In this document: positions 10,640 through 22,405 of the stretch, piece by piece
How the letters are laid out: the number at the start of each line of letters is the position of its first letter
How positions within the stretch are numbered: the first letter of the stretch is position 1
Source: Phytophthora hibernalis
Taxonomy: Eukaryota; Oomycota; Peronosporomycetes; Peronosporales; Peronosporaceae
Assembly: GCA_012656075.1 (NCBI GenBank)
Contig: JAAKBF010000048.1
Coordinates: forward strand, 558,001 to 622,000
Length of the DNA: 64,000 bases
Direction of reading: 5' to 3'
Notes under the pieces: generated by a model
What the model was told of the DNA's origin: nothing
Database searches by the model: none
The model's input: the letters and a program-made list of their open reading frames with translations, nothing else
Position numbers and translations under genes: made by a program

Positions 10640-11745
10640 TTTAGGCTTGTACATTTGTTTTTCTTCTGCTGCTGCAAAATGAAGTCTATAAACAGTTCGG
10701 TTTGGCATTGAGAATGCTTTGCACCGGTGATCTAGTTCGGTCAGCTCCAGTATGAGCAGACCAAACATGTCCAACGAGTACTCGAGAGAATCCTTCATCT
10801 GGACAACCCAGAGGCTATCGGCGTTCGTCTCGATTTCACCCAGCTCAGTTGGCCCACAGCCAGGACGGTGTGGAGTACATGGCAAGCAAAGCGAGAACGG
10901 CGAGTATGACCGTCGATGCCGCGGATACCAATTGAAGTTGCCTTTTAATGATTTAAACTTACACTTCTGTCACGTAGTAGAGTACAGGATCGGCGCCGCC
11001 TGATGCTGCCCTTGTCTGTGTTTGCTTGTATGGCTCCATCTTCGTGCGAGATGAAAAAGTAGGCGGATTCGAGCTTGAGGAAGTTGGCCTAACGACGGTG
11101 CTGGTTGTAGATGCACTGGTTGTCACTTGGGAGGCACGGGTTGACGTTGTTCACGACCGGTAGGAAGATGTTCGTAGAAGCCCAGCTCCCGAACTGCGGT
11201 GATCGCTGCAGATTGAAGTATGAATACTCGTACTGAACGTTTGGGTTTTCGACGGCGAACTGCACGATGTCGCCGCTCCACTTTGCCGTACGCATCTTCA
11301 GAAGCATACTTGCTGAAGTTGAAGACCGCTTCCGGTACGAGGAAATTGAGATAGCTTACCCCAGCCGAAGCGAGTGATCCGCGTCGTCGGGGCCACACCA
11401 GCCAAGCTGATGTAGCGTTTCACGTGGTGGTCATCCATCTCCTCGACCACTGCGCGGGAGATAGCGCCATCCTGCGAATGCCCGATGAAGATGTAGCCGT
11501 CGTCAAAGACCGAGTTGTTGGCAACAGTCTCGCGTACCGCCTTGACTGTGAGAGGAACTGGGTAGCAAGCGACTCGAACGAACACGATCCACTGCAGAAC
11601 GAGAGCGACACGACGGTGCGGCCTTCAGCAGTGAGATTCGCCACGTAGTTGTCTCCAGTCGTGTAGTTGTCGGAGAGCCGGTGGCGGCGGAGAAGGCACC
11701 AGCCGCACTTGCGAGTAGCCCGAGAAGAATGCTGCAGCGCTTCAT
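10640..11745 (-). pseudogene. Palmitoyl-protein thioesterase (PPT1-like), broken
   Basis: PPT enzymes remove palmitate from proteins in the lysosome or vacuole. Seen in order: signal peptide MKRCSILLGLLASAAGAFSA; VVSLSFCSGSCSFESLATQ; the nucleophile region YIFIGHSQDGAISRAVVEEM followed by YISLAGV; FLVPEAVFNFSKYASEDAY; STNIFLPVVNNVNPC; ANFLKLESAYFFISHEDGAI; and a C-terminal QMKDSLEYSLDMFGLLIL. Damage: the frame shifts near 11550 and 11680; the region that should carry the oxyanion HG motif after the signal peptide is missing; a stop codon TAG lies between NQHRR and ANFLKL at about 11088; and the usual GHSQGG is GHSQDG. The nonsense codon and missing segment are not homopolymer slips, so this looks like a true pseudogene. 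Introns make exact exon limits uncertain. Confidence 0.72.
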
Positions 11746-12202
11746 GACTCGTGGATCGAACTTGTCTTGAATTTCTGCTGTTGCAGAAATGAATTGTGAG
11801 CTCTTCGCACAGGGTCGAAATCGGCAAAGACAGCGCCGTCGAAGGCCTAAAGCCAGTGATCCCTGCAGGCGTCTCCTACTCTTTCGTTTTGACTGATCGC
11901 TCAACTACAAGACAGATCTACAAGACCTCGCTCGTAACTCAATGTCACGAATATTGACCCGTACAGTATACACGTATACATGTAGTGGCTCTTGCTCAAC
12001 CGATCCCGCAAGCAATGGCTCACGTCATGACATGACATGCACTTCAACCACAAATCTGCGACGTGTGACAGCTTGAGTCACGAAAACGGTGGCACAAATT
12101 GTACCATGTGTACATCGAAACTCACTAACATCACCGAATGAGGTGTACACACCACCCGATAGCCATTGCCACGCACGCCTGTGAACCTCAGATCTGCTGG
12201 CC

Positions 12203-13241
12203 ATGACTCCGCTCGTGCTGCGCCGCGTGCCTCGTCCCACCCGCTTCCTGCGCAGCCTGTCGAGATCTTCGTCATATTCTACTCTTGGCTCCACAACGCA
12301 CTTCGGTTTCCAGCAGGTGCCCGAGGCGGACAAGGAGCGGATGGTGGCGTCCGTGTTCCATAACGTGGCCGAGCGGTACAGTACATCCAATCTAATACTT
12401 TGGTTTGAATAAGACTAACATTTGATATGACAGATACGACGTGATGAACGACTTTATGAGCGGTGGCATGCACCGCGTGTGGAAGGACTCATTCGTGGAC
12501 GCGCTGCACCCCGTGGGTCCTTTGAGGTGTCTGGACGTGGCTGGCGGAACCGGAGACATTGCGTTCCGAATCGCTGAGCAGTTGGCCAAGTCGCCTCGTG
12601 GCACGGAAGGATCGGAGCTCACCGTGTGCGACATCAACTCGTCCATGCTGCAGGTCGGCGAGGAACGCGCCTCGAAGGTGCTTCCCACGTGGACCCGTCG
12701 CTCTTCCGCTGGGTGGAGGGAAATGCTGAACACTTGGCCTTCGAAGACAACTCGTTCGATGTCTACACCATCGTGTTCGGCATCCGTAACGTTACCCATG
12801 TGGACCGCGCTATCCAGGAGGCCTACCGCGTGCTCAAGCCCGGAGGCCGCTTCATGTGCATGGAGTTCAGCCAAGTGCCCAACCCACTCATCCGCCAGTT
12901 TTACGATGCGGTGAGTGCTTTGTGTTATTTTTGCTAAGGCAGCTGCTGATTGTTGACAGTTTTTGCTGTTGATAGTACTCCTTCAATGTGATCCCGCTCC
13001 TGGGTGAAAAGGTCGCGAACGACCGCCCGTCGTACCAGGTAAACGAAATGTTTATGGTTGTTGGTATACAGTAGTCACGTTGCTGATATGTGTTGCTGTG
13101 CAGTACTTGGTTGAGAGCATCCGTCAGTTTCCAACGCAGGAGAAGTTCAAAACCATGATCGAAGACGCTGGCTTCAAGCGCGTCACGTACACGAACTTCA
13201 CGTTCGGAGTTACCGCCATGCACTCTGGCTTCAAGTTCTAA
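12203..13241 (+). CDS. COQ5: COQ5, 2-methoxy-6-polyprenyl-1,4-benzoquinol methylase
   Basis: Mitochondrial C-methyltransferase of ubiquinone synthesis (UbiE/COQ5 family). Four exons: 12203-12375, 12434-12910, 12976-13038, 13104-13241, all with GT-AG introns of 58-65 bp. The N terminus is Arg- and Ser-rich without acids, like a mitochondrial presequence. Seen: RYDVMNDFMSGGMHRVWKD across the first junction, SAM motif LDVAGGTGDIAFRI, FGIRNVTHVDRAIQEAYRVL, LKPGGRFMCMEFS, and the family ending YLVESIRQFPTQEKFK...HSGFKF. Exon 2 changes frame near CTTCCC at about 12687; adding one base makes exon phases close exactly, total 283 residues. This supports a sequence error over a pseudogene. Confidence 0.93.
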
Positions 13242-13415
13242 GCGTTGAATACGCAGCGAGATGAAGACTCGCGTCCTAGAGAACCCCAGAACCTGGAAGT
13301 CCCCAGTGCGGCAAGACGCATCTTGGAGCAGCGAAGTTGTAGCTGCTGCTCCTGATATAGGAAAATACAACTGAACAAGTCAAATCGGACAACTTGTTTT
13401 TCTTTTACAAATGCC

Positions 13416-15463
13416 TCACTTCAGGTCTCTCTCATCTACATCTCCGCCTTTCAGCTTGGCCGTTAGAATGGCGCGATTGTGGCGTGAGTAGAATTTTGAG
13501 GATCGAGTACGAGTACCTGAGTGTAATCGGCCACTGCCTCTTGGAAGTGCAGCATCTTTGCCAGCGAATAGGCTCGGTTGCTGAGGGTCCTAGTGTTTTG
13601 TGGATCAATGGCCAATGCGGTAGTATAGTCTGCGACAGCTTCCTTGAAACGGCGAAGCTTGCGCAGAGCATACCCTCGGTTGTTATACGCAGCGACGTTG
13701 CGTGGCTCAAGTGCAAGTGCAGCGCTGTAGTCGCGTACAGCTTCCTCGAAGCGGCCCATGTTACGAAGGCAGTAACCGCGATTATGGTAGAAAACAGCAC
13801 TGCGCGGGTCCAGTGCAAGCGCCTTGGCAAAATCTTGAAGCGCTTCCTCATGCCGCCCAAGTTGATCATGACAAAGCCCTCGACTGTTGTAGCTTGATAC
13901 AGAGCGTGGTTGAAGCACGATTGCATGGTCAAAATCAGCAATGGCTTTCGCTGTATCTTTCATTTTGTCGTGTGTGCTCCCGCGATTGTGGTACGCATTA
14001 GCGTTCTCTGGTTCAACGCGCAGTGCAGCTGTGTAGTCTTGAACCGCCTCCTCGAAGCGGCCCAGCTTATCGTACGAGTATGCGCGATTGTACAGCGACT
14101 TGAAGTGGTCTGGATTGAATTCGATTGCACGCGAATAGTCAGCAATCGCCAACTCGAAGTTGCCCTGTTTGCGGTGACAAAACCCCGGTTGTGATAGAAA
14201 TCGGCGTTTGTTGGAAGAAGTTCAATTGCGCGGGTGAAATCCGCAAGCGCACCTTGGTAGTCTCCACTGCGATCGAGAGAAATACCCCGATTGTAGAGTG
14301 CGAACGCATTGCGTGGGTCCATCTTTAGTGCTAGAGAATAATCGTCAACAGCGGCATCAAAACGTCGCATCTTGTCATAGACGAATCCACGGTTGAAATA
14401 CGCCTTGAAGTGCTGCGGATTTAGGTGAATCGCACGTGAGTACTCGCCTGCTGCCGCCTGAAAATTACCCTCTTGCCGGAATTGAAAACCCTAGCGTGGT
14501 GAACCTCCGCTTCCTCCAGTGCCGACGTAGAGGATGGAGGATTTGATAGGGTCTTGCTACTCGTTGCCCCTGAGTCCGCGGTATGAAGCGATTTTCTTCG
14601 CTCACCCGAAGAACTCGAGAATAATGATGGAGAAGGAGGGAGAAGAACAGCTGTTCGTGTAGCTGGCAGTGTGTGAGCTGCTGCCGACGTCACACTGAGC
14701 TTAGAAACGCTCTGTAATCGAGAATCGTGAGAGAAAGATGCCGACGTAGCGATTTCTTCTTGACGTGACCCACTGTCTTCGTTATTATCATTCTCTCCAT
14801 GCGGAACGGACGTGGTCGTCTGAAAATTTACGTTTGTTTTCTTCAATCGCTGAGAGAAAGTGAACGCGTCACTGGCGCTTTCATCTTGCTGCTGCTTTTG
14901 CAGTTGAAGTTGCTGTCGTGACAAAGTTGCTGATCGATGAAGCTCCTGCTGATGCTTTTGTTGTAGCTTCAGCTTCTTGTCCTTCAGCAATGCAAAATTG
15001 TAATCGTCGATCGCTCGTACAAAATCACCCTGTGAGTTGTAGCAGGACGCACGAGCGTAGGCAGCGTTGACATGCTCTGGGTTTATCTGCAGGGTTCGCG
15101 AGAAGTCACGTATAGCAAGCTCCAATTTATCCAGCTTCGAGTACGCCAACCCACGAGTGTAAATGCTGCAGCGTTTGTGTTATCAAGTGCCACAACTTCG
15201 CTGAGATCTTGAATGGTTTGATCGTAGTTAGCTTGCTTGAAAAGCGCTTGTCCGCGTGCTAGTAATACCTTGGCATCTTTAGGTTCACGAACAAGGCGAC
15301 TCGTTGACGTATCAATCACTTGCTGGAGGTCTGACGGCTGGCGATAATAGTACGTCCTGTTGGGGTGGCTTTGAGCCGCCTTCTCTGTTCCGAGAAAGTC
15401 CTTTCGCTTTAGCAGTACAGGTTTATCCCCCAGCAGTTCATCCATCTCGGGCTTGCTCGCCAT
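13416..15463 (-). CDS. Large tetratricopeptide-repeat protein
   Basis: Single-exon frame of 683 residues after restoring one base at each of four homopolymers (13494-13497, 14179-14182, 14489-14491, 15161-15163); 2048 bases plus four is divisible by three. About thirteen TPRs of 34 residues are seen: three at residues about 65-170, then a Gln- and Ser-rich linker of about 130 residues (QQLQLQKQQQ, LPPSPSLFSSSS), then ten almost perfect units with the signature YHNRGxxxxxxGxFEEAVxDYxxALxLxPxN. The final unit is partial and the chain ends near KGGDVDERDLK. TPR arrays are scaffolds; the partner is unknown. No catalytic domain or signal peptide. It converges with COQ5 with 174 bases between stops. 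Confidence 0.85.
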
Positions 15464-15677
15464 GGTGATACGTCAGCAGCGCCAACAGCGGTAAAACACA
15501 ATGAGCCGCTGTCGTTTCAGTCACGTCTCGTCTCGTGGATAAATTGGGAGCGACACTTTCAAGCTACGGCCAACCTGCACACACCAGCACCATACTTTTA
15601 GTATTTCAGTCTCAAATCCCCTGTGGTATCACATGTACCTCGTTTGCATAGAAAAATCTATAATACTCACAGATCGC

Positions 15678-18600
15678 CTACTCGTCTTCTTCAGCATCGT
15701 CTTCGTCGCTCGAATATTGACCGTGGACCTCATAATATGCTGTTTCGGGGAGATCTAATAAATAGCCGAGATCATGAGTCGACAGGATCGACCCGTTGCC
15801 ATCCTCGTCGCCGCTATCATCCTCAACATCAAGAATATGCGTTGCATCGCTACCGCTACCTTCTTCTTCCTCCTCCTCACCCTCCTCATCTTCTGAGCTT
15901 CCAACTTCCTCCGAGTTCGAATCGGATGTTTCCTCATCCTCACTATCCTCCATCTCGTCGTCATCCTCTACTTCATCTTCTTCTCCGGAGTTTTCGTCAT
16001 CGTACTCGTCATCATCTAAGGTATCTGAATCATCCTCGCCATTCTCTGCATCCGAATCATCTTCAGCCGGACGCTTGCGCCCCACATCATACAGACGGCA
16101 GATTGAATCATCTTCATCGACATCCCCAGCTTCCAAATATCGTCCCTCCACGACAGATAACAACGTGCTCTTCGTGTTCAAACAAAGATCAAACACGGGA
16201 CGACCCAGGTCAATCGTCGTAATATCTTTGTAGTCACGCGCATCCAGTACGCGGAACCAAGACTTGAGCTTGGGCTTCCGCATCGGCAAGTAGTCGCCCT
16301 AATCACGCACAATGAATCAGTCACAGTTCGCACAAAAAAATCGACCTAAAGCTCGCTCGGACTTACCCCTTCGTACGAATAATATGCAAAGAGTACACTG
16401 CCGGAAGGACTGAACTTGATACTGCACTTATCCAACGCTGGAACCATGCGCAGCAGTCGGTATGTACGTAGGTCCCACACGGCCGAGTTTACAATCACCT
16501 CGTTACCATTTGGATGGAAGAACCCGCAACCAACGTTGGACAGTTTGTCAAACTTGTACAATGCACGTGTAGGAATACGTGCATCCCAAAGCATCCCATC
16601 CGTTAGAATAGTGCCGTCACAGGATGAGAAACAGCAGTTTGTTTCGGCACCATACTCATTAGAGCGCATTGCGTCATTCAAGTCGCACAGCACATCTCCT
16701 GTCGCAATATCTAGCACGATTGCACCTTTAACCGGGGCTGGAAGACCTGAAAACTCTTCCTCTTCACTGGGTCGGGCTTCGAGGGCAGCAATTCGATCGC
16801 CGTAATGATTAAACTGGGGTCGAAGTGCACCTTGGAATTTCCACCGCTCTCCAAGTGTGCTCATGTCATTTGCGTCCCAAAGTGCGATCTCATTCACAGC
16901 AAGTTCTGAAAGGGCTACTGCCCCCGTTAGAATCAATCGACTTTGAGTTCCCATCGATGTTGACTCGTTTGTTTCCAAATTGACGATGGCACTTGCTGGT
17001 GAGTGGCATGTCCATTCTTCAACGACGTCATCAGTTTCAATGTTGAATAAACGCAATTCGCCGTCATGGTTGCCAATTAACATTTGCTGCTGGTCTTGAC
17101 CGAAGAATCGCGCGGCGCTCACTCCACCCCACGCAAATGACCCGGCGTGTGCTCCTACAGTGCGGTAAGGTCGGTAGCGACTAAACGCGTAGCGATCAAT
17201 CCCAGCATCAGCATAGTACGACGAGAATGCAGACGGACCAACACGATACCCCGTCCGACTACGGCGCAGTAACCGAGTACAAATGCTTAAGTTGGACGAA
17301 GCAGTGGTCGGAGGATCCGGGCAGCGGTGCAGCGAGTCTTTGCCTAGCAACTTGAACGGAGGCACCGTCGTAACAGGATTGGCACACTGACGGTGCTGTT
17401 CTCTCAAATAATGCGTGATAATTCCATCCAACTTGGTTGGCGCGGACACAGTAGCAGCTCCACCATTTGCACTCCATCGCGTGTTGATCGGAAGTTTTTG
17501 AAGAGCATCAGAGCCAGATGCCTCAGGAATAAACCTTGGAGATGTTAAAGATTGTTTTGGTGGGGCGTCTTGAAAGAAATGACGCCTGAAAAAAACTTGT
17601 CGCATTCGATTTCTCGATTGACTGTAGGGTGTGGCTGGCGTCGAGACCTTTGCTTGACCGTCCGTAGGCCGCGATACTTTTACTGAAAGGCGAGGTTCCT
17701 CAACCTGAATATTCTTCATGTCTGGTACAATTGAGCCAAGCGACGAAACTCGTTGCAGCTTCACCGGGCGTGGCGTTTCATCCCCGCTCAAGTACCCACT
17801 CTCTCGCCGATGGACAACACTGGATGGTATTTCAGAGTTGGTACCAGCGATCTTGAGTGATGTAGATGCAGACCCATTCTGATCAGAAGCGGTCGTCCCT
17901 CCATTGACAAGCGTCTGAGATAATTGTGCATCTGATGGAACTTTCCCTGGACTATCAACATGAATCCGAGCATCATCCACGAGTGCAGAAGCAGCATGAT
18001 GCAAACCCTTTGTGACAAGGTGATCATGAATCAATCGCAACAGCTCATTCTCGTCGTAAGAAATCTTGGTGTTTGCGACAATACTTGCCTTCTCAATCTT
18101 TCGGACTGTAGGATCCGTTGCCTCGTTAATCACCACGTTTGATGCACGATGTGTCACATGTGAAATCAAGTCCAGCGCGGATTCTCGGAAGCGCACATGA
18201 ATGTCAGCGTTTTCCTCCAGCACTGCGTCACTGCGAATCATATCAGATAGCAGTTGTCCAACTTGCATCTTCTCCAGAATTTGAGAAATGTGACGATCAC
18301 GAGAGAGCCCCAGCAACGCACGAGTTGCCAACAATCGAACAGCATCAGCGTTTTGCACAGATCGCTTGTAGCGGAGGAGGCAGAGGCACACTTTAATCGC
18401 ATTCCGTTCACGTGCCAACTTTCGCACGGGTCTCAGCATTTTGTCGTCCTTAGCCTTCGAACAGCAATTAGAGCAGTTATCAGGCGTAGTTGAATTTTCT
18501 GCTGCCAGGGTGCTTGGACGCTGTGACTGGTCATCTTTCTTTGTTCTCATGCTTCTTGCTGTCAGGGTATATTGTCGAATATCTTTGTAGGGGTGCTGCC

Positions 18601-20991
18601 AGCAATCCTCGTGGTGAGGAGGAGAAACGCAGTTGCAAAAACACGTAGGGCATCGCGTACCAACTCCGAGTCTCTTGGGTTAGTGCTCATCGCAATTTCC
18701 AGCAAGATCGACATTCCTAGCAACTTGGATGGGTTGCTTTCATCCATCGCAACTTCGGTCGAGCATACTTCATTAGCCAGAGACGGCACCACCAGTGTCA
18801 ACACGCGAAGTGAATCCAAACAAAATTGAGCTCGCTCTGCAGTCCAACTTCGAATTGTCGAGTTGGCATCCGGGTCCGTGTTTTGCATGACCGAGCACAT
18901 CATAGCCACAACCTCTAAAACCACGAGAATGCCGCGTAAATGACTAAGCTTTGCAGCTGGAGGCCACATCCCGCTTCCTGGACCAGTTGCAGCTAGCCAC
19001 GAATTGTTCGAGTTACCGCTGCTAGCACTGAAACGATACTTCTCGTAAAATACCAGGTTCTGCTCGTGGGTTTTATCGTCAAGGTCGATCGCCTTAGACC
19101 ACGTAATTTTGGGACGCGAGCGGGGATACGAGACGCAACAGTCGCCGCCGTTAATACGGGCGTTGTGTTAAGCTGACGATTCGACGGGTGGTTCAGCTGA
19201 GCCAACTTCCTCCGGAGTCGATGTGTCACCAAAGCCATGTGCATGCGCACATATTGGCGTAAACACAGACACGCATCCTGTGCGAGTTGCCTTTGCGCTG
19301 CAGATTTCGGGTGATTTCCCACTCGAATGATGTTCAGCAAAGTGTACAGACCATTGTGTTTCTCGAAGTAATCAATAATTATCTTGAAGCTCAGCGTCAG
19401 GCTGAAAAATACCACAGCGTTCTGCCTTGCACGGTCATTGGGGCTGCAAAGCAGAGTAAATGCGGTAGACAACATGTTTTCAGGGCCCATCACCACGAGA
19501 CGCTCAATAACAGCAGATGAGGAAGCAAACCCATGGAGACACATTGACAAACTGCGGTCGAGCAGGCCCATCTGACCAGCCGCTTGCTGGAGCTTGAATA
19601 CCGAGAAAAGTAAATCTACCCCACCCGCTTCCACCAAAGACAGAGAAAACTTCTTGTGCGCAAGAAAATGGGATGTCAGTGTCATCGTATGCGATATCAC
19701 GGCGGGATTCTTGCTATGCAGGAATGTGATAACGGTCCCGATAATGTCTTCTTTCAGCGCTGGTGCGAAAAGCTCCAAGTACTCTCCCATTGATCCTAGG
19801 CAGTCCATGGTGTACAAAAGCTCTAGCATGACCAGACGCTTGAAATCCTCTTCGTGGTGTTCAGAACTTGGCATCACAATTGATCCCTCCTCGCCAAAAT
19901 TTCCCATCCCATCTTCATCGCCACCCGAAATCGGAAGCGACTGCTGCATCGGAACAGTAGCAACTGGTTCTTCTTCCTCAGTTTCCATATTTGCACTGGT
20001 ATCAGCACCCTCATTATGGTCAGTCCCATGAGTTGGTGTTCTGTTGCTTATATCGGAGTATTTGCGCTTCGACGTGCGCTGCGGCGTCGTCGCCTTTGTC
20101 GATCCACTGCCTGCACCGCTCGTAGTTTTTATGACGAGACGTAGCAAGGCGAAGATGGTCTTGTATGTACTTGACCGCTTGTTGTCGCTCCTTTTCCAGT
20201 TTGGAGGCATACATTCTTGCTCGTTTCAGCAGCTTGACGGGCGTGTCATTATTCACCACCGTATCTGCAACTGATCGATCTCTCAACCCCACGGACAGCA
20301 GCCCAGTCGCATAGCAGCGCAGTCCTGGGTCCGCGTCCGTAGCAAAGGCGCACATTCGCTCCAACATTTCCCCGTCGTCGTCCAGAATCCGCACGATCTC
20401 TCGGCTATTCACCGGCACCGTGGCCAGCAGCAATCGGCATGTCGCGGCCTTGACGCGGTTCATACTGAGGTCCGAGTTTCCCTTCCAGCTACAAAAGACA
20501 GCAGAGTGTAGGTCATTCTAGTTGAAGTTTAGGGCAACTTCAACTCAGACAATCACTCACCATCGGATAAAAGTCCTCGTTCTGCTCCAGCATCGTCAAA
20601 AGATTACCAATCATATGACCTCCATTACGTAATCAGACAGACCCAGTTAGAAATGTCAATTAGAAATGCCTTCAAGTGCACGAATCTCACCGTCGCGCCG
20701 ATACGGGGACGATCTCTCCTTGCGGAAGTTGGTCTCCACCTCCTCGAGTGTCTCGGCGATCCTATAAAACCCAGGACCCCATTCAAACCCGTCAGCAACA
20801 TCCATTCCGCATCCAAAATGGGTTTTCCTTACATGTTGAGCTTCGTGATGACCTCATCCTCCGAGAGCGCAGCCACCTCCGGGTCCGTCTGCGTGAGCTC
20901 CTGTGAGATGAAACACGCGCGCCTCTAGCGGATGCAGCAGCTCGTCGACGCTCACCACCGACTCGCGGTGCGACGGAGACGGCGACGCCAT
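15678..20991 (-). CDS. DCAF1: DCAF1/VPRBP-like substrate receptor of CUL4-DDB1 ubiquitin ligase
   Basis: Six exons proposed: 20991-20956, 20900-20833, 20761-20691, 20619-20561, 20481-16367, 16298-15678, with GT-AG introns of 55-79 bp; the first four exons sum to a whole number of codons. About 1656 residues. Order: helical armadillo-like N-terminal half (for example LRCYATGLLSVGLRDRSVAD), LisH motif NELLRLIHDHLVTKGLHHAA, WD40 domain with two WDxR motifs (LWDARIPTRALYKF and VWDLRTYRLL) that in this family contact DDB1, then an acidic tail of Asp, Glu and Ser from about 16080 to 15700. FFHPNGNEVIVNSAVWDLR closely follows plant and animal DCAF1. The large exon has one-base contractions at 18590-18593 and 19107-19110 and a frame change near 20110-20140 (A run). 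Divergent from the methyltransferase at 21117. Confidence 0.9.
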
Positions 20992-21116
20992 CCTCGGACT
21001 CAGAAATCCTAAACTGCGACAATCGTTTAGAAATAGGATAAGAAATGGATTTAGAAAAACGAAAACATGTACGCCACACCAAACGCTGCCAGCCATCACT
21101 CCTGCATTTTGTAGCC
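20992..21116. promoter_or_regulatory. Bidirectional promoter region, DCAF1 and METTL18-like gene
   Basis: 125 bases between the two divergent ATGs. Very compact; both 5' untranslated regions and core promoters must share it. No element was identified by eye. Confidence 0.4.
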
Positions 21117-22046
21117 ATGTCCTTCTCGTTCAACTTCGCGCTGGACGGCGCGGCGCCGACGTCCTCGACGCCTTCCACATCCGCCACCGCGTCTTCCTGT
21201 GTCTCTACACCTCTGCGCAATGGAGAGCGCTTCACATTCTCCCCCAAAACCTCCTCCTCCTTCTCCTTTTCCGCCGTGCAAATGGGCGACATGACGTTCG
21301 AGATCGTCAACACGACGGACGCAGACTTCTTGGCGCGTACAGGCGCCATCAGCTCCATCCTGACCACTTCCGACGTGCAAACGGGCGTATATGAAGGAGG
21401 TTTCAAGCTCTGGGAGTGCGCCGTGGACCTCGTGGCCTTCATGGAGTCGCAGCTCCGCCAATCAAACGCCCAAATGCCTAACGCCGTGCTGGAGCTCGGC
21501 TGTGGCCACGGACTGCCAGGCATCCACGCGCTGCTACGAGGTGCCCAGCGCGTGGTCTTCAGCGACTACAACAAGGAGGTCCTGGAGCTCACGACGTGCC
21601 CCAACGTGCTGAAGAACGTCCAGCAGCTGGACTGCAAGGCGGCCTTCTACGCTGGAGCCTGGACGAGCGTCACGCGGTTCATGCAGGACGTGGAGCAACT
21701 GAGCGAGGAGCAGATGCAGTTCGACTTGATCCTCACGGCCGAGACCATCTACACAGAGGCTGTGGCGGTGGAGTTGTACCAGGTGATAGGACACTTACCT
21801 TATTCTTGGAGGAGTTTACTTGACTAATGCTTTTTTATTTGGCAGACCATCAAGCGGCATTTGCGTTGCGCACCGAATGCGAGAGCACTCGTGGCTGCAA
21901 AGAAGTACTACTTTGGCACTGGAGGAAGCGTGCAGCACTTTGTGGGACTCGTGCAAGCTGACGGGGTGTTCCGAGCTGAGACCGTGTGGGAAGAGCGCGA
22001 CTGCAAGTCGAATATTCGAGAGATTGTGCAGCTTACTTATGCCTAG
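21117..22046 (+). CDS. METTL18/HPM1-like protein-histidine methyltransferase
   Basis: Exons 21117-21782 and 21846-22046 with a 63-bp GT-AG intron; 288 residues, no frame break. Members of this family (METTL18, yeast Hpm1) methylate a histidine of ribosomal protein L3. Signatures seen: GVYEGGFKLWECAVDL near residue 90, SAM motif VLELGCGHGLPGIHALLRGA, VVFSDYNKEVLELTTCPN, DLILTAETIY, and in exon 2 AAKKYYFGTGGSVQHFV. The order matches METTL18 closely and distinguishes it from EEF2KMT or METTL21. The first 60 residues are a Ser/Thr-rich low-complexity leader. The in-frame upstream codon at 21045 was not used because the ATG at 21117 gives the family-like start. Confidence 0.88.
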
Positions 22047-22405
22047 ATGGTGGGCTGTCTAGAAAGCGGTTGTGGACCAAGATTCCAGCGTGAATGAATG
22101 CAGCGAGGTACTTGATACCGGCATGGTTTCTGATCAACGCACACCGACGAGACTGAACCAGGTTTTTGACGTGGCAGGCATCTGCACTGACGGCCGTCGT
22201 TTTCATCCTTCCTGACTAAATATATCGATGGTCGACGTCTTCAGTGTCGGAGGCGCGTGAAAAATATCGCGCCTATAAATGCCTGACACTTGGACTGGAT
22301 ATGTAGTGGGCGTGGCCGTTTCGCTGCAGGCGAGCGCAACTTGGTCGCTGTGTCAATCGCTCTCGACGAATTGGGAGCACTCGGCAACAGTCTCATCGCA
22401 GCAGA
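22047..22405. other. Intergenic region upstream of EF-hand gene
   Basis: No coding signal. A TATAAA-like string lies at about 22273-22279, roughly 130 bases before the EF-hand ATG; its use is unproven. Confidence 0.3.

Noticed and set aside
12203..12412. RFLR string in a short N-terminal frame, reminiscent of RXLR effectors
   Set aside because: The frame is exon 1 of COQ5 and the Arg-rich stretch is a mitochondrial presequence; there is no secretion signal.
15796..16233. Ser-rich plus-strand frame
   Set aside because: Antisense of the acidic tail of DCAF1; the codon pattern belongs to the minus strand.
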